Assembly: GCF_028206795.1 (NCBI RefSeq)
Contig: NZ_JAQLFJ010000001.1
Span: 186,001-250,000, forward strand
Reading direction: 5' to 3'
Source of the DNA: Collinsella aerofaciens
Lineage (GTDB): Bacteria > Actinomycetota > Coriobacteriia > Coriobacteriales > Coriobacteriaceae
Length of the DNA: 64,000 nucleotides
The notes under the pieces are model-generated. The model did no database searches, had not been told where the DNA came from, and saw nothing but the letters and a program-made list of their open reading frames with translations. Shown here in pieces: positions 43,823 through 52,749 of this stretch (its first letter is position 1; every line of letters starts with the position of its first letter). The translations under genes were made by a program, and so were the position numbers.

Positions 43823-44581
43823 ATGATTAAGAATGAGAACGTCGAGGGCGAGCCTGCCTACGACGAGACGTACCGCCGCGGCCCCGTGGTCATGCGCGGA
43901 CCCATGATTCCTAAGGACAACACCTACGCCAACCTGCTGGCGCCCAAGGAGTCGACTGACTGGCTGCACGCCGACCCCTGGCGCGTGCTGCGAATTCAGA
44001 CAGAGTTTGTCGATGGCTTTGGCGCACTTGCCGAGCTTGGACCTGCGGTGACTATCTTCGGTAGCGCCCGCACGCCCAAGACCGATCCGCTCTACAAGGC
44101 GGCGCGCACCGTCGGGCGCAAGATCGCGCAACGTGGCGTGGCGGTCATCACCGGTGGCGGCCCCGGCATCATGGAAGCGGCCAACAGGGGAGCAGCGAGT
44201 GTCAACGGCAAGTCAGTTGGCCTAGGTATTGAATTGCCGCATGAGCACGGGCTCAACAAATACGTGAACCTCGGCATGGACTTCCGCTACTTCTTTGTGC
44301 GCAAAACCATGTTCGTTAAGTACAGCTCGGGCGCCATCGTATTTCCCGGCGGCTTTGGCACGCTCGACGAGATGTTCGAGGTTCTCACGCTGGTGCAGAC
44401 GCACAAGGTCAAGCGCATGCCGCTCGTGCTGGTGGGCAGCGAGTACTGGCAGGGCCTGTTCGACTGGCTCAACGGTCCGGTGATGGACGCCGGCATGATC
44501 AGTCCGCTCGATCCGGAGCTGGTGCACATTACCGACGACCTCAACGAGGCCGTTGACATTGCGCTCAGCGGGCTGATGTAG
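43823..44581 (+). CDS. LOG-family Rossmann-fold nucleotide-processing protein
   Basis: A 252-residue protein of the TIGR00730/LOG family. The signatures VITGGGPGIMEAANRGA (about 112-128) and FPGGFGTLDEMFE (about 178-190) form the phosphoribohydrolase active site that cuts nucleoside 5'-monophosphates, the reaction known from plant LOG cytokinin-activating enzymes. The N-terminus has about 60 extra residues. In bacteria the physiological substrate is often unclear. ATAGGAGT lies upstream of the ATG. Confidence 0.9.
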   Translation: MIKNENVEGEPAYDETYRRGPVVMRGPMIPKDNTYANLLAPKESTDWLHADPWRVLRIQTEFVDGFGALAELGPAVTIFGSARTPKTDPLYKAARTVGRKIAQRGVAVITGGGPGIMEAANRGAASVNGKSVGLGIELPHEHGLNKYVNLGMDFRYFFVRKTMFVKYSSGAIVFPGGFGTLDEMFEVLTLVQTHKVKRMPLVLVGSEYWQGLFDWLNGPVMDAGMISPLDPELVHITDDLNEAVDIALSGLM

Positions 44582-44611
44582 ATCAATCGTGCCCACGCGA
44601 CATGAATACGC

Positions 44612-44647
44612 ATGGCAATCTGATGTTATCTAACATCAGATTGCCAT
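44612..44647. promoter_or_regulatory. 36-bp palindrome, likely operator of the toxin-antitoxin operon
   Basis: ATGGCAATCTGATGTTA (44612-44628) and its exact reverse complement (44631-44647) around a two-base centre. It lies just before a TATACT -10 candidate at 44658-44663 and 48 bases before the antitoxin start. RelB-type antitoxins bind such dyads to repress their own promoter. Confidence 0.8.
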
Positions 44648-44694
44648 TTATATTGGGTATACTGGTGTAAAAGACGAGGGCGAGGAGGTCGCAA

Positions 44695-44994
44695 ATGTCT
44701 ACAGCAACAGTTAAGCCTACGACGGTTCGAATCGAAGAGGGGCTCAAGGAGCAGGCGACTGAGTTCTTGGATTCGGTCGGCCTCAGCCTCAATTCCTATC
44801 TCAATCTTGCCGTTCGGCAGCTGGTAAATCAGCGAAAGATTCCTTTTGAGATTGTAGGAAGGGCGGAGGTGCCCAACGAGGTGACGAGGCGCGCCATGGT
44901 GATCGCCGATGCTCATGAGCTGGGGATTTTGCCGGACGATAGCCTGTCATTCAATAACGCTGATGAGCTTATGTCATTCCTCGATGAGGAATAG
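44695..44994 (+). CDS. RelB/DinJ-family antitoxin
   Basis: A 99-residue protein. The N-terminal half TTVRIEEGLKEQATEFLDSV and LSLNSYLNLAVRQLV forms a ribbon-helix-helix DNA-binding domain. The C-terminal acidic part (PDDSLSFNNADELMSFLDEE) should wrap the toxin. It binds and neutralises the toxin encoded two bases downstream and probably represses the operon through the upstream palindrome. GAGGAGG precedes the ATG. Confidence 0.92.
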   Translation: MSTATVKPTTVRIEEGLKEQATEFLDSVGLSLNSYLNLAVRQLVNQRKIPFEIVGRAEVPNEVTRRAMVIADAHELGILPDDSLSFNNADELMSFLDEE

Positions 44995-44996
44995 CG

Positions 44997-45305
44997 ATGT
45001 TCGAGATTAAAGTCGAGGCTCAATTTAAGGTGGACTACAAACGAACGATGCGCATGCATCCGCAGCTAAAAAGTGAGTTTAAAGCGGCGGTTGCAGAGCT
45101 TGTGGCTCATGGGTCACTTCCGGCGGAGTATGGCGCCCACGAGCTCTCAAACCCGGGCGGAAACTACAACGGCCACATCGATTTCCACCTATCCGATGGC
45201 TTGGTCGATGTGGTCGTTCTTTATCTTCCCCATAAGACTAACCCAGTGATTAGGCTGGTGAGAATGGGCACTCATCAGGAACTGTTTCAGGGTCCGCTGG
45301 GCTGA
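44997..45305 (+). CDS. YafQ-family mRNA interferase toxin
   Basis: A 102-residue RelE-superfamily ribosome-dependent endoribonuclease. It has the YafQ pattern: an N-terminal helical hairpin with basic residues (FKVDYKRTMRMH), a His of AHELS near 47, GHIDFHLSDGLVDVVVLY across the central strands, and the C-terminal MGTHQELF, whose His matches the catalytic YafQ histidine. It starts two bases after the antitoxin stop, so the two are coupled. No sign of damage. Confidence 0.92.
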   Translation: MFEIKVEAQFKVDYKRTMRMHPQLKSEFKAAVAELVAHGSLPAEYGAHELSNPGGNYNGHIDFHLSDGLVDVVVLYLPHKTNPVIRLVRMGTHQELFQGPLG

Positions 45306-45320
45306 TCGCCGATTTCTAAG

Positions 45321-45383
45321 TTGCGGTGGAATAGGGATTGATTTGCGGCTGATAAGCCAAAAACAGTTCCTATTCCACCGCAA
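45321..45383. repeat. Palindromic repeat family GTTGCGGTG, copy b
   Basis: TTGCGGTGGAATAGG (45321-45335) and its exact reverse complement (45369-45383). It lies between the convergent ends of the toxin and degV genes. Confidence 0.85.
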
Positions 45384-45398
45384 GTGGTAAAGGTGCCC

Positions 45399-46259
45399 CT
45401 AGTGGATGGGCTGGTAACGAGGACAGTAGCTGATGGCGATGGCGTCGACGCCTACATGGGTGGCGATGGTGCAGCCGATGGGGCCGGTGCCGGCGTCTAC
45501 GTAATCCTGGCCCGCGAGTGCCTCGTTGACAAGTTCCTGCTCCTCGGCGGCGCCGGTCGTGAGCACACGCACGCTTGAGCCCGGGTGCTCGTCCAAAAAC
45601 GCGAGGCAATCTGCCATGGTGTTGGCGACGATGCGCTTGGCGCCGCGGCCCTTTTTGATGGCCTTGATCTCGCCCGATTTCCACTCCGGCGAAACGGCCA
45701 GGCGAATGTTGAGCATCTGCGTGAGCTGGCCGGCGAGCTTGGGGGCGCGGCCGTTTTTGACCAGGTTCTCGAGCGTGCGGGGAATCAGCAGCAGGTGGGC
45801 GTCGGGCAGCGTCGCGCGGATCTGCGCCTCGGTCTCGTCCAAGCTGCGGCCGTCCTCGCGCATGGCAAGCGCGTACTCCACCAGCAGGCCCTCGGTGCCC
45901 GAGCCGGTGCGCGAATCGATGCAGCGCACGTCGAGCTCGTGGGTCTCGGCGACCAGGCATGCGTTGGAATAGCAGGCGGACCACTCGCTGCACAGCGAGA
46001 TAAAGATCGCGCTGTCGTGGCCATCGGCGCGTACGCGGTCAAACAGCGCCTTGAACTCGCCGGCGCTCGGCTGCGAGGTGTGCGGCAGCTGCTCGGAGCC
46101 AGCCATGCGGGCGACGTATTCCTCGGCGGTAATCTGCACCTGGTCGAGCAGGTCCTCGCCCTCGATAATCACATGCAGCGGAATCACGTAAATGCCGAGC
46201 TCTTGGGCACGGGCGGGGGAGATGTCCGACGTGGAGTCGGTTATGATGGCAAAAGACAT
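45399..46259 (-). CDS. DegV-family fatty-acid-binding protein (second)
   Basis: A 286-residue DegV protein starting at 46259 with AAAGGTG upstream. It opens SFAIITDSTSDISPARAQEL, typical of FakB subunits. HTSQPSAGEFKALFD, ISLCSEWSACYSNA, SRTGSGTEGLLVEYA and ENLVKNGRAPKLAGQLTQML follow. It should hand bound fatty acids to a FakA kinase, which is not in the window. Two different DegV proteins usually bind different acyl chains. Confidence 0.92.
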   Translation of the reverse strand: MSFAIITDSTSDISPARAQELGIYVIPLHVIIEGEDLLDQVQITAEEYVARMAGSEQLPHTSQPSAGEFKALFDRVRADGHDSAIFISLCSEWSACYSNACLVAETHELDVRCIDSRTGSGTEGLLVEYALAMREDGRSLDETEAQIRATLPDAHLLLIPRTLENLVKNGRAPKLAGQLTQMLNIRLAVSPEWKSGEIKAIKKGRGAKRIVANTMADCLAFLDEHPGSSVRVLTTGAAEEQELVNEALAGQDYVDAGTGPIGCTIATHVGVDAIAISYCPRYQPIH

Positions 46260-46415
46260 AATTGCACCTTTCGTTGGGGCGCGGCAGCGCCGCCTTCTGA
46301 AAGCAAAGTGCGACAAGTATAGTGGAGTTGCTCTACATTGCTAGGTTCAATTGTTGAATAGTCAACAGTTTGAAGCGGTGGTGTGGAAATCATCAACTGG
46401 GGAAGAAGGGTGCCG

Positions 46416-47078
46416 ATGGCGGCATTGCAACTTTGCGAGCGGCCGGTTGTGCTGTTCGATTTTGACGGCACGGTGGCCGATACGGGTCGGGCAGTGACGA
46501 CCTCGACGCGCAAGACGCTGGCTGCGCGCGGGTTTTCGGAGACGCAGATGGGTGATCTGCGCCGCATGATCGGGCCGCCCCTGTGGAAGAGCTTTCACGA
46601 CTTTTACGGCTTTTCCCGCGAGGAGTCGCTTGTGGTGGCCGACGAGTACCGCGCCTTTTTTGATGAGCTGGGACCGGAGGAGTACCCCGTGTTCGATGGG
46701 ATTCCCGAGCTGCTGGATGAGTTGGCCGCCCGGGGCAAGCGTATGGCCGTGGCGACGTCACGCATGGAGGCCAAATGCATCGACATGGTGCATGAGCTTG
46801 GTCTTTCTCAGTTCGAAGCCGTGGTTGGCATGAATCCGCCGCAGGGGCGCGAGACCAAGGCCGATTCGGTTCGCGATGCCCTGGCGGCGCTCGGCGCGAC
46901 GGCGGACGATGCCGTGATGATCGGCGATCGCTTTAACGACGTCGAGGGTGCGCACGCGATGGGCGTGCCGTGCATCGGCATCTATTCGGGCGCGGCGGCG
47001 CCGGGTGAGCATGAGGCGGCGGGTGCCGATGCAGTGGTGCACTCGGTGGCCGAGCTTGCTAAACTTTTCTCTATCTAG
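46416..47078 (+). CDS. HAD-superfamily hydrolase, phosphoglycolate phosphatase-like
   Basis: A 220-residue HAD subfamily IA phosphatase. The start at 46416 follows GAAGGG; an in-frame GTG at 46383 is the alternative. Motif I is VVLFDFDGTVADTG (nucleophile Asp of DFDGT), motif II is the Ser of VATSRMEAK, motif III a Lys in GRETKADSV, and motif IV IGDRFNDVEGA. A four-helix cap lies at about 20-90. It is most like Gph/PpaX-type enzymes, but the substrate is not readable. Confidence 0.88.
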   Translation: MAALQLCERPVVLFDFDGTVADTGRAVTTSTRKTLAARGFSETQMGDLRRMIGPPLWKSFHDFYGFSREESLVVADEYRAFFDELGPEEYPVFDGIPELLDELAARGKRMAVATSRMEAKCIDMVHELGLSQFEAVVGMNPPQGRETKADSVRDALAALGATADDAVMIGDRFNDVEGAHAMGVPCIGIYSGAAAPGEHEAAGADAVVHSVAELAKLFSI

Positions 47079-47132
47079 GAACTAAATGTGAGGGGCGGGT
47101 ACGCTTGCCGCTCATTGGTAAGGAGGCAGTCT

Positions 47133-48569
47133 ATGAATCAGGTGGAGCAGAGCGTCGCTGAGTATGTCGACGAGGTCTGGGAAGATGTCGTCGCCGATAT
47201 CGAGCAGCTGGTGAGCTATCCGTCCGTGGCAGTTTCTGCCGATGCAGAGCCCGGCGCGCCGTTTGGCCGCCCGGTCCGTGACGCGCTCGACTGTGCGCTC
47301 GGCATCGCGCAGAAGCTTGGCTATCAGACGAGCGACGACGAGGGCTATGTGGGCATTGCCGATATCCCTGGCCGCGGCGACAAGCAGCTCGCGACCATCT
47401 GCCACGTGGACGTGGTGCCCGCCGGCCCGGGCTGGAACACCGACCCGTTTGCGCTGGAGCGTCGCGAGGGCTGGCTGCTCGGCCGCGGCGTTATCGACGA
47501 CAAGGGTCCGGCGGTGCTGTCACTCTACGCCGGCGCCTATCTGCTCAAGCACGGCATTACCCCGCGCTATACTTTCCGCGCGCTGCTGGGCTGCGATGAG
47601 GAAGTGGGCATGTCCGACGTTCACCATTATCTGGAGAACCACGCAGACCCCGACTTTTTGTTTACGCCCGATGCCGAGTTTCCGGTCTGCAATGCCGAGA
47701 AGGGCCAGTTTGGGGCGACGTTCGTGAGTCCCAAGATCGACGGCGGGCGCATCGTGTCGTGGAGCGGCTCCGAGGCGAGCAATGCCATTCCGTCGCAGTC
47801 CATCTGCGAGCTCGCGATTGCCGCCGATGAGCTGCCGGCGCCCGTTGAGAACGCCGACCGCCTGGAGATCACGGCGCTTGATAACGGGCATGCGCAGATT
47901 TTCGCCCACGGTATTGGCGGCCACGCTTCGATGCCTGAGGGCACCATCAACGCCGTCGGCCTCATCGTGACGTATCTGCGCGAGGCCGAGGATGCGTTTG
48001 GTGCGCGCGACGAGCGCCTGCTGACGCCTGCCGAGCACGAGTTCGTCAAGTTCCTGGCCTTTGTGCATGCGGATGCCTATGGCCGCGGCCTAGGTATCGA
48101 TGCGACGAGTCCGGCGTTTGGCCCGCTTACCTGCAACGCTGGCGTCATCCGCGTGGCGGATGGCCATATTGAGCAGGTCATCGACGTGCGCTTCCCCGAC
48201 AGCACGAGTGCCGATACCATCCGCGAGCAGCTCGATCCGCTCGTAGGCCGTTTTGGCGTGACGTGCCGTGTGGGTCGTGCGAAGGTGCCGTTCTCGGTCT
48301 CTGCCGACGATCCGGCCGTGAAGGCGCTTATTGATACCTATAACGAGTTTACGGGCAAGCATGCTGAGCCCTTTGCCATGGGCGGCGGCACGTACGCACG
48401 CAACTTTGCCCGCGCCGTCTCGTTTGGCCCCGAGGAGACCGGCCTGGAGCTGCCCGCATGGGGCGGCCAGATGCACGGCCCCAATGAGTGCGCCAACGAA
48501 GAGCAGCTCAAGCAGGCGCTCAAGATTTATATCGTCGCAATCCTGCGCTTGAACGAGCTGGAGCTTTAA
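47133..48569 (+). CDS. M20-family dipeptidase (PepV-like)
   Basis: A 478-residue metallodipeptidase with TAAGGAGG before the ATG. The two-zinc ligand set is visible: CHVDVVPAG (about 85), GVIDDKGP with bridging Asp (about 115), CDEEVGMSD with general base Glu (about 152), DAEFP (about 178) and HGPNE near the C-terminus (about 450). The lid domain lies in the middle third. PepV-type enzymes cut a broad range of dipeptides in the cytoplasm. With the C69 dipeptidase it points to peptide-based nutrition. Confidence 0.92.
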   Translation: MNQVEQSVAEYVDEVWEDVVADIEQLVSYPSVAVSADAEPGAPFGRPVRDALDCALGIAQKLGYQTSDDEGYVGIADIPGRGDKQLATICHVDVVPAGPGWNTDPFALERREGWLLGRGVIDDKGPAVLSLYAGAYLLKHGITPRYTFRALLGCDEEVGMSDVHHYLENHADPDFLFTPDAEFPVCNAEKGQFGATFVSPKIDGGRIVSWSGSEASNAIPSQSICELAIAADELPAPVENADRLEITALDNGHAQIFAHGIGGHASMPEGTINAVGLIVTYLREAEDAFGARDERLLTPAEHEFVKFLAFVHADAYGRGLGIDATSPAFGPLTCNAGVIRVADGHIEQVIDVRFPDSTSADTIREQLDPLVGRFGVTCRVGRAKVPFSVSADDPAVKALIDTYNEFTGKHAEPFAMGGGTYARNFARAVSFGPEETGLELPAWGGQMHGPNECANEEQLKQALKIYIVAILRLNELEL

Positions 48570-48617
48570 GGCTGCGGCGTTTTAACAACTTAGCACCCCT
48601 TTCGTCCGGGCTTTTTA

Positions 48618-48684
48618 AGTTGCGGTGGAATAGTTCCTAGAATGGGCCATTTGATGGCCAAGCAGGAACTATTTCACCGCAACT
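48618..48684. repeat. Palindromic repeat family GTTGCGGTG, copy c
   Basis: AGTTGCGGTGGAATAGTTCC (48618-48637) plus one base pairs with 48664-48684 with a single wobble. The loop holds its own GGCCAT/ATGGCC stem. The rest of 48570-48889 should carry the pst promoter; no gene is seen. Confidence 0.85.
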
Positions 48685-48889
48685 TTGTTTTTATTGGTGT
48701 AAAAGGCGGGTCATGCTTGGTGGCGGGTTTGTTATCCGTTTGTAAAGGCTGGGCAGAGCTTGCGGTAAGGGTCTATCAAATGTCCGTAAGAAACCGCAGA
48801 TAAGGCGGTCGTCGCCCGATCGAGACCGTATCTTTCCAAACAGCAAAGCGGGCAGGGTGCCCGCGAGTCGCATGTATGAAAGGAAGATC

Positions 48890-49825
48890 ATGCTCGATCA
48901 GGCTTATTCTCGTCGTCAGTTCCTCGGCCTCGCTGGTGGTCTTGCCAGCATCGTCGGTCTCGGTCTCGTTGGTTGTGGCGGCTCCGGCGCATCCGACGCC
49001 GCCGCCAAGGGTAGCGCCGCCGCCGAGTCCGTCTCCGGCGAGGTGACCTACGACGGCGCCTCCTCGTTCCAAGCTCTCGTCGAGGCCGCTGCCGAGAAGT
49101 TCATGGATGCCAACCCCGACGTCTCCGTCTCCGGTTCGGGCAACGGTTCGGGCAAGGGCCTGACCGCTGTCGCCGCCGGCACCGTTACCATCGGTAACTC
49201 CGACGTCTTTGCCGAGACCAAGCTCGAGGCCGATCAGGTCAAGAACCTCGTTGACCACGAGGTCGCCGTTGTGGGTATGGGTCCCGTCGTCTCCAAGAAC
49301 GTGAAGGTCGACGACCTGTCCCTCGAGCAGCTCAAGGGCATCTTCTCCGGCCAGATCACCAACTGGAAGGAGGTCGGCGGTGACGACGCTACCATCGTCG
49401 TCCTCAACCGCAAGGCCGGCTCCGGCACCCGCGCCACCTTCGAGGCCGCCGTCTTTGGCGATGAGGCCGTCGACTTTAAGGGCGACGCCGAGCTCGACAA
49501 GTCCGGCGATGTCCAGACTCAGATGGGCAGCACCGACAACGCCATCTCCTACCTCGACTTCTCGCACTTCGATGACTCCAAGTTCAACGCCATCAAGGTC
49601 GAGGGCGTCGAGCCCAAGAGCGCAAACGTCACCGACGACTCCTTCAAGATCTGGGCTACCGAGCACATGTACTGCGCAAAGGACGCCGACGAGGCCACCA
49701 AGGCCTTCCTGGAGTTCATGCTCTCCGACGACGTCCAGGGCAAGCTCGTCGAGGAGCAGGGCTTCATTCCCGTCTCTGCCATGAAGGTCGTCAAGGACGC
49801 CAGCGGCAAGGTCTCCTCTAAATAA
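48890..49825 (+). CDS. pstS: Phosphate ABC transporter substrate-binding lipoprotein PstS
   Basis: A 311-residue phosphate-binding protein with AAAGGAAG before the ATG. The N-terminus combines a twin-arginine motif (SRRQFLGLAGG) with lipobox LVGC, so it is probably a Tat-exported lipoprotein. TYDGASSFQALVEAA, SGSGNGSGKGLTAVAAG, KAGSGTRATFE and SYLDFS are typical PstS phosphate-site segments. It is the first gene of pstSCAB, with 24 bases to pstC. High codon bias (almost all GGC, GTC, AAG) suggests strong expression. Confidence 0.95.
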   Translation: MLDQAYSRRQFLGLAGGLASIVGLGLVGCGGSGASDAAAKGSAAAESVSGEVTYDGASSFQALVEAAAEKFMDANPDVSVSGSGNGSGKGLTAVAAGTVTIGNSDVFAETKLEADQVKNLVDHEVAVVGMGPVVSKNVKVDDLSLEQLKGIFSGQITNWKEVGGDDATIVVLNRKAGSGTRATFEAAVFGDEAVDFKGDAELDKSGDVQTQMGSTDNAISYLDFSHFDDSKFNAIKVEGVEPKSANVTDDSFKIWATEHMYCAKDADEATKAFLEFMLSDDVQGKLVEEQGFIPVSAMKVVKDASGKVSSK

Positions 49826-49849
49826 GTAACCGCCCCGGAAAGGTTTGCA

Positions 49850-50758
49850 ATGGCAAAACAGCTGCCAAAGCGCGACCTTGAGAACGTGGGCCTGGGCGTC
49901 ACGGGTGCGTGCGTAGCGCTCGTGACGCTTGTCGTTGCCGCGCTCATCTTTATGGTCGCCCAAAAGGGCCTCTCGGCTTTTGTCAAGGACGGCGTCTCGG
50001 TCGTCGAGTTCTTTGCCGGCACCAAGTGGGACCTGGCCAACACAGCCGAAAACGGCCTGCCTTATACCGGCGCCCTGCCCCTGATCGTCACCTCGTTTGC
50101 GGTCATGGTGCTCTCCACGCTTATCGCGCTGCCCATCGCCATCGGCTCTGCCATCTTTGCGGTCGAGATCCAGCCTAAGTTTGGTTCCAAGATCTTTCAG
50201 CCGCTTATTGAGCTTTTGACCGGCATTCCCTCGGTCGTCTTTGGCCTGATCGGCTTTCACGTGGTCGTCGGTCTTATGAAGAGCGTTTTCCACGTGAGCA
50301 CGGGTCTGGGTATCTTGCCCGGCGCTATCGTGCTGGCAGTCATGATTCTGCCGACGATGACCACGCTTTCGGTCGATGGCCTGCGCGCTGTGCCCGACAG
50401 CTACCGTCAGGGCTCGCTCGCGCTGGGCTACACCCGCTGGCAGACCATCTGGCACGTGGTGCTCAAGTCCGCCATGCCGTCGCTCATGACCGCGGTCATC
50501 CTTGGCATGACCCGCGCCTTTGGCGAAACGCTCGCCGTGCGCATGGTTATCGGCGGCATCGAGGCCATGCCGACGTCGCTGCTGTCGCCGGCGTCCACCA
50601 TCACCACCACGCTCACCACGTCCATGGCGGTCTATGCCGAGGGCTCGGCCCAGGACGATGTCCTGTGGGCGCTCGGTTTGCTGCTGATGGGCATGAGCCT
50701 CATCTTCATCCTGATCATCCATCTCATTGGCCGCAAGGGGGCGAAGGCTCGTGGCTAG
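49850..50758 (+). CDS. pstC: Phosphate ABC transporter permease PstC
   Basis: A 302-residue permease with six membrane helices. The binding-protein-dependent transport block SYRQGSLALGYTRWQTIWHVVL (EAA loop) contacts the ATPase. GIPSVVFGLIGF and GAIVLAVMILPTM are typical of PstC. GGAAAGG lies upstream of the ATG. The 3' end overlaps the start of pstA. Confidence 0.95.
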   Translation: MAKQLPKRDLENVGLGVTGACVALVTLVVAALIFMVAQKGLSAFVKDGVSVVEFFAGTKWDLANTAENGLPYTGALPLIVTSFAVMVLSTLIALPIAIGSAIFAVEIQPKFGSKIFQPLIELLTGIPSVVFGLIGFHVVVGLMKSVFHVSTGLGILPGAIVLAVMILPTMTTLSVDGLRAVPDSYRQGSLALGYTRWQTIWHVVLKSAMPSLMTAVILGMTRAFGETLAVRMVIGGIEAMPTSLLSPASTITTTLTTSMAVYAEGSAQDDVLWALGLLLMGMSLIFILIIHLIGRKGAKARG

Positions 50759-51677
50759 CATGCGCATCCATATCGACGAGGCAAGACTCGGGCGTGTCCA
50801 AAAGCAGGACCGCATCGCCACGGGCGTGCTGACGGCAATTGTCGCCATCGTCATGCTCATCGTCGTCTCCATGGTGGCCTACATCCTGTTCGAGGGCATC
50901 TCGACGCTGTTCCAACCGGGCTTCCTCACGCAGCCCGCGCGCGCCAACGGAACCCAGGGCGGCGTGCTCTACCAGCTGTTCGACTCGTTCTACCTGCTGC
51001 TGATCACCTTAGGTATATCGGTGCCCATCAGCCTGGGCGGCGCGGTGTTCTTGGTTGAGTACGCGCCGGACGGACCCATCCGCGACATCGCCTCCACCGC
51101 CATCGAGACGCTGTCCTCGCTGCCCTCCATTGTCGTGGGCATGTTCGGCTTTCTGGTGTTCTCGGTGCAGCTGGGCTGGAAGTACTCCATCATCTCCGGC
51201 GCCGTCGCGCTCACCATGTTCAACATCCCCATCCTGGTGCGCGTGATTCAGCAGGCGCTCGAGGACGTGCCGCAGGCCCAGCGCGATGCGTGCCTGGCCA
51301 TGGGCCTCACTCGCTGGGAGGCCACACTGCACATCCTGATTCCCGAGGCCATGCCCGCCATCGTGACCGGCATCGTGCTTTCGGCCGGCCGCGTGTTTGG
51401 CGAGGCCGCGGCGCTGCTCTTTACCTCGGGCATGAGCTCGCCGGTTCGCCTGAACTTCTTGAGTTTTAACCTGTCGAGCCCCACCTGCGCCTGGAACGTG
51501 TTCCGTCCCGGCGAGTCGCTCGCCGTTCATATCTACAAGATCTATGGCGAGGGCAGCCCCGAGGCCCAGCAGATCGTCTGGGGCACCGCGGCACTGCTGA
51601 TGATTTGCGTGCTGCTGTTTAACGTAGTCGCCCGTATCGTGGGCAAGCAACTGGCAAGGAGGATGACGGCCGAATGA
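50751..51677 (+). CDS. pstA: Phosphate ABC transporter permease PstA
   Basis: A 308-residue permease from GTG 50751, nine bases after AAGGGGG and overlapping the end of pstC by eight bases; ATG 50760 is the alternative. Six membrane helices are present. SLPSIVVGMFGFLVF and the EAA loop QRDACLAMGLTRWEATLHILI are typical. It forms the membrane channel with PstC. Its stop overlaps the pstB ATG in an ATGA junction. Confidence 0.94.
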   Translation: MASMRIHIDEARLGRVQKQDRIATGVLTAIVAIVMLIVVSMVAYILFEGISTLFQPGFLTQPARANGTQGGVLYQLFDSFYLLLITLGISVPISLGGAVFLVEYAPDGPIRDIASTAIETLSSLPSIVVGMFGFLVFSVQLGWKYSIISGAVALTMFNIPILVRVIQQALEDVPQAQRDACLAMGLTRWEATLHILIPEAMPAIVTGIVLSAGRVFGEAAALLFTSGMSSPVRLNFLSFNLSSPTCAWNVFRPGESLAVHIYKIYGEGSPEAQQIVWGTAALLMICVLLFNVVARIVGKQLARRMTAE

Positions 51678-52546
51678 GCGAGATGAATACAACGCCCGCA
51701 ACCGAAGCGGCCACGTCCGAGACCCAGGACTTTCTGTCGAGCGTGGGGCAAAGCGAAAAGCACGTGCGTGTGAGCGGCAAGGCCGTGAGCGACGAGGTCG
51801 TGGTCTCCACCAAGGACGTCAACGTGTACTATGGCGACCACCATGCGCTGCACGATGCGTCGCTCGACTTTCACAAGGGCGAGATCACGGCGCTCATCGG
51901 GCCTTCGGGCTGCGGCAAGTCGACCTTTTTGCGCAGCCTCAACCTTATGAATCGCGAGATTCGCGGCTGTCGCGTGGAGGGCGAGATCAACTACCGCGGC
52001 CGCAACGTGAACACCAAGACCGAGAACACCTACGAGCTGCGTCGGTCCATTGGCATGGTGTTCCAGCAGCCAAACCCGTTCCGCAAGTCCATTCGCGACA
52101 ACATTACGTTTGCGCCCAAGCGCCACGGCATCACCGACCGCGACGAGCTCGACCGCATGGTCGAGGAGAGCTTGCGTGGCGCCGCGCTGTGGGACGAGGT
52201 CAAGGACAAGCTGGACAAGAGCGCCTACGCGCTTTCGGGCGGCCAGCAGCAGCGTTTGTGCATCGCGCGCACGCTTGCGCTCAACCCCGACGTGATCCTG
52301 TTTGACGAGCCCTGCTCGGCGCTCGACCCCATCTCGACGCTGGCGATCGAGGACCTCATGTCGTCGATCGCGGCCGACCGCGCCATCGTCATCGTGACGC
52401 ACAACATGGAGCAGGCGTCGCGCGTGTCCAACCGCACGGCGTTCTTCTACATGGGCGATATGGTCGAGTACGACGAGACCGACGAGATTTTCCAACGGCC
52501 CAAGGATAAGCGGCTGAATGATTACCTCACCGGCATGTTCTCCTAG
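51674..52546 (+). CDS. pstB: Phosphate ABC transporter ATPase PstB
   Basis: A 290-residue ATPase. Walker A is GPSGCGKST (about 78), Q-loop VFQQPNPF, signature LSGGQQQRLCIA, Walker B VILFDEPCSALD and the H-loop VTHN. Residues 1-40 are an extra N-terminal extension. It powers import of phosphate by PstSCA. A terminator follows at once, so the operon lacks phoU, which is often the last gene; PhoU may be encoded elsewhere. Confidence 0.96.
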   Translation: MSEMNTTPATEAATSETQDFLSSVGQSEKHVRVSGKAVSDEVVVSTKDVNVYYGDHHALHDASLDFHKGEITALIGPSGCGKSTFLRSLNLMNREIRGCRVEGEINYRGRNVNTKTENTYELRRSIGMVFQQPNPFRKSIRDNITFAPKRHGITDRDELDRMVEESLRGAALWDEVKDKLDKSAYALSGGQQQRLCIARTLALNPDVILFDEPCSALDPISTLAIEDLMSSIAADRAIVIVTHNMEQASRVSNRTAFFYMGDMVEYDETDEIFQRPKDKRLNDYLTGMFS

Positions 52547-52601
52547 TCCGGGACATGCTTGAGGCCTGCGGCGGCCACGGTTGTCGCGGGACTGATTGGA
52601 G

Positions 52602-52639
52602 AGGCGGGTCATCTCTTGCGGGAGATGGCCCGCCTTTTT
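52602..52639 (+). terminator. Terminator of the pst operon
   Basis: AGGCGGGTCATCTC (52602-52615) pairs with GGAGATGGCCCGCCT (52621-52635) with one offset, then TTTT. Confidence 0.9.
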
Positions 52640-52664
52640 GTGTCGTGTGCTGGTGCGCTTGCCC

Positions 52665-52705
52665 AAAACCACCACGAAGGCGCCCGTCCCCTTTGTGGTG
52701 GTTTT
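52665..52705 (+). repeat. Inverted repeat upstream of the ABC-F gene
   Basis: AAAACCACCAC (52665-52675) and GTGGTGGTTTT (52695-52705) flank 19 bases. Lying 45 bases before the ABC-F start with T residues at its end, it could be a leader attenuator or a second terminator. Confidence 0.6.
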
Positions 52706-52749
52706 CGCTATCATGGAGAACGTTGAATTTCTACGAAGGAGCAGGGCAT

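Noticed and set aside
44695..45305. Remnant of a larger mobile island around the toxin-antitoxin pair
   Set aside because: Flanking genes are ordinary, with no integrase, att repeats or composition break beyond the pair itself.
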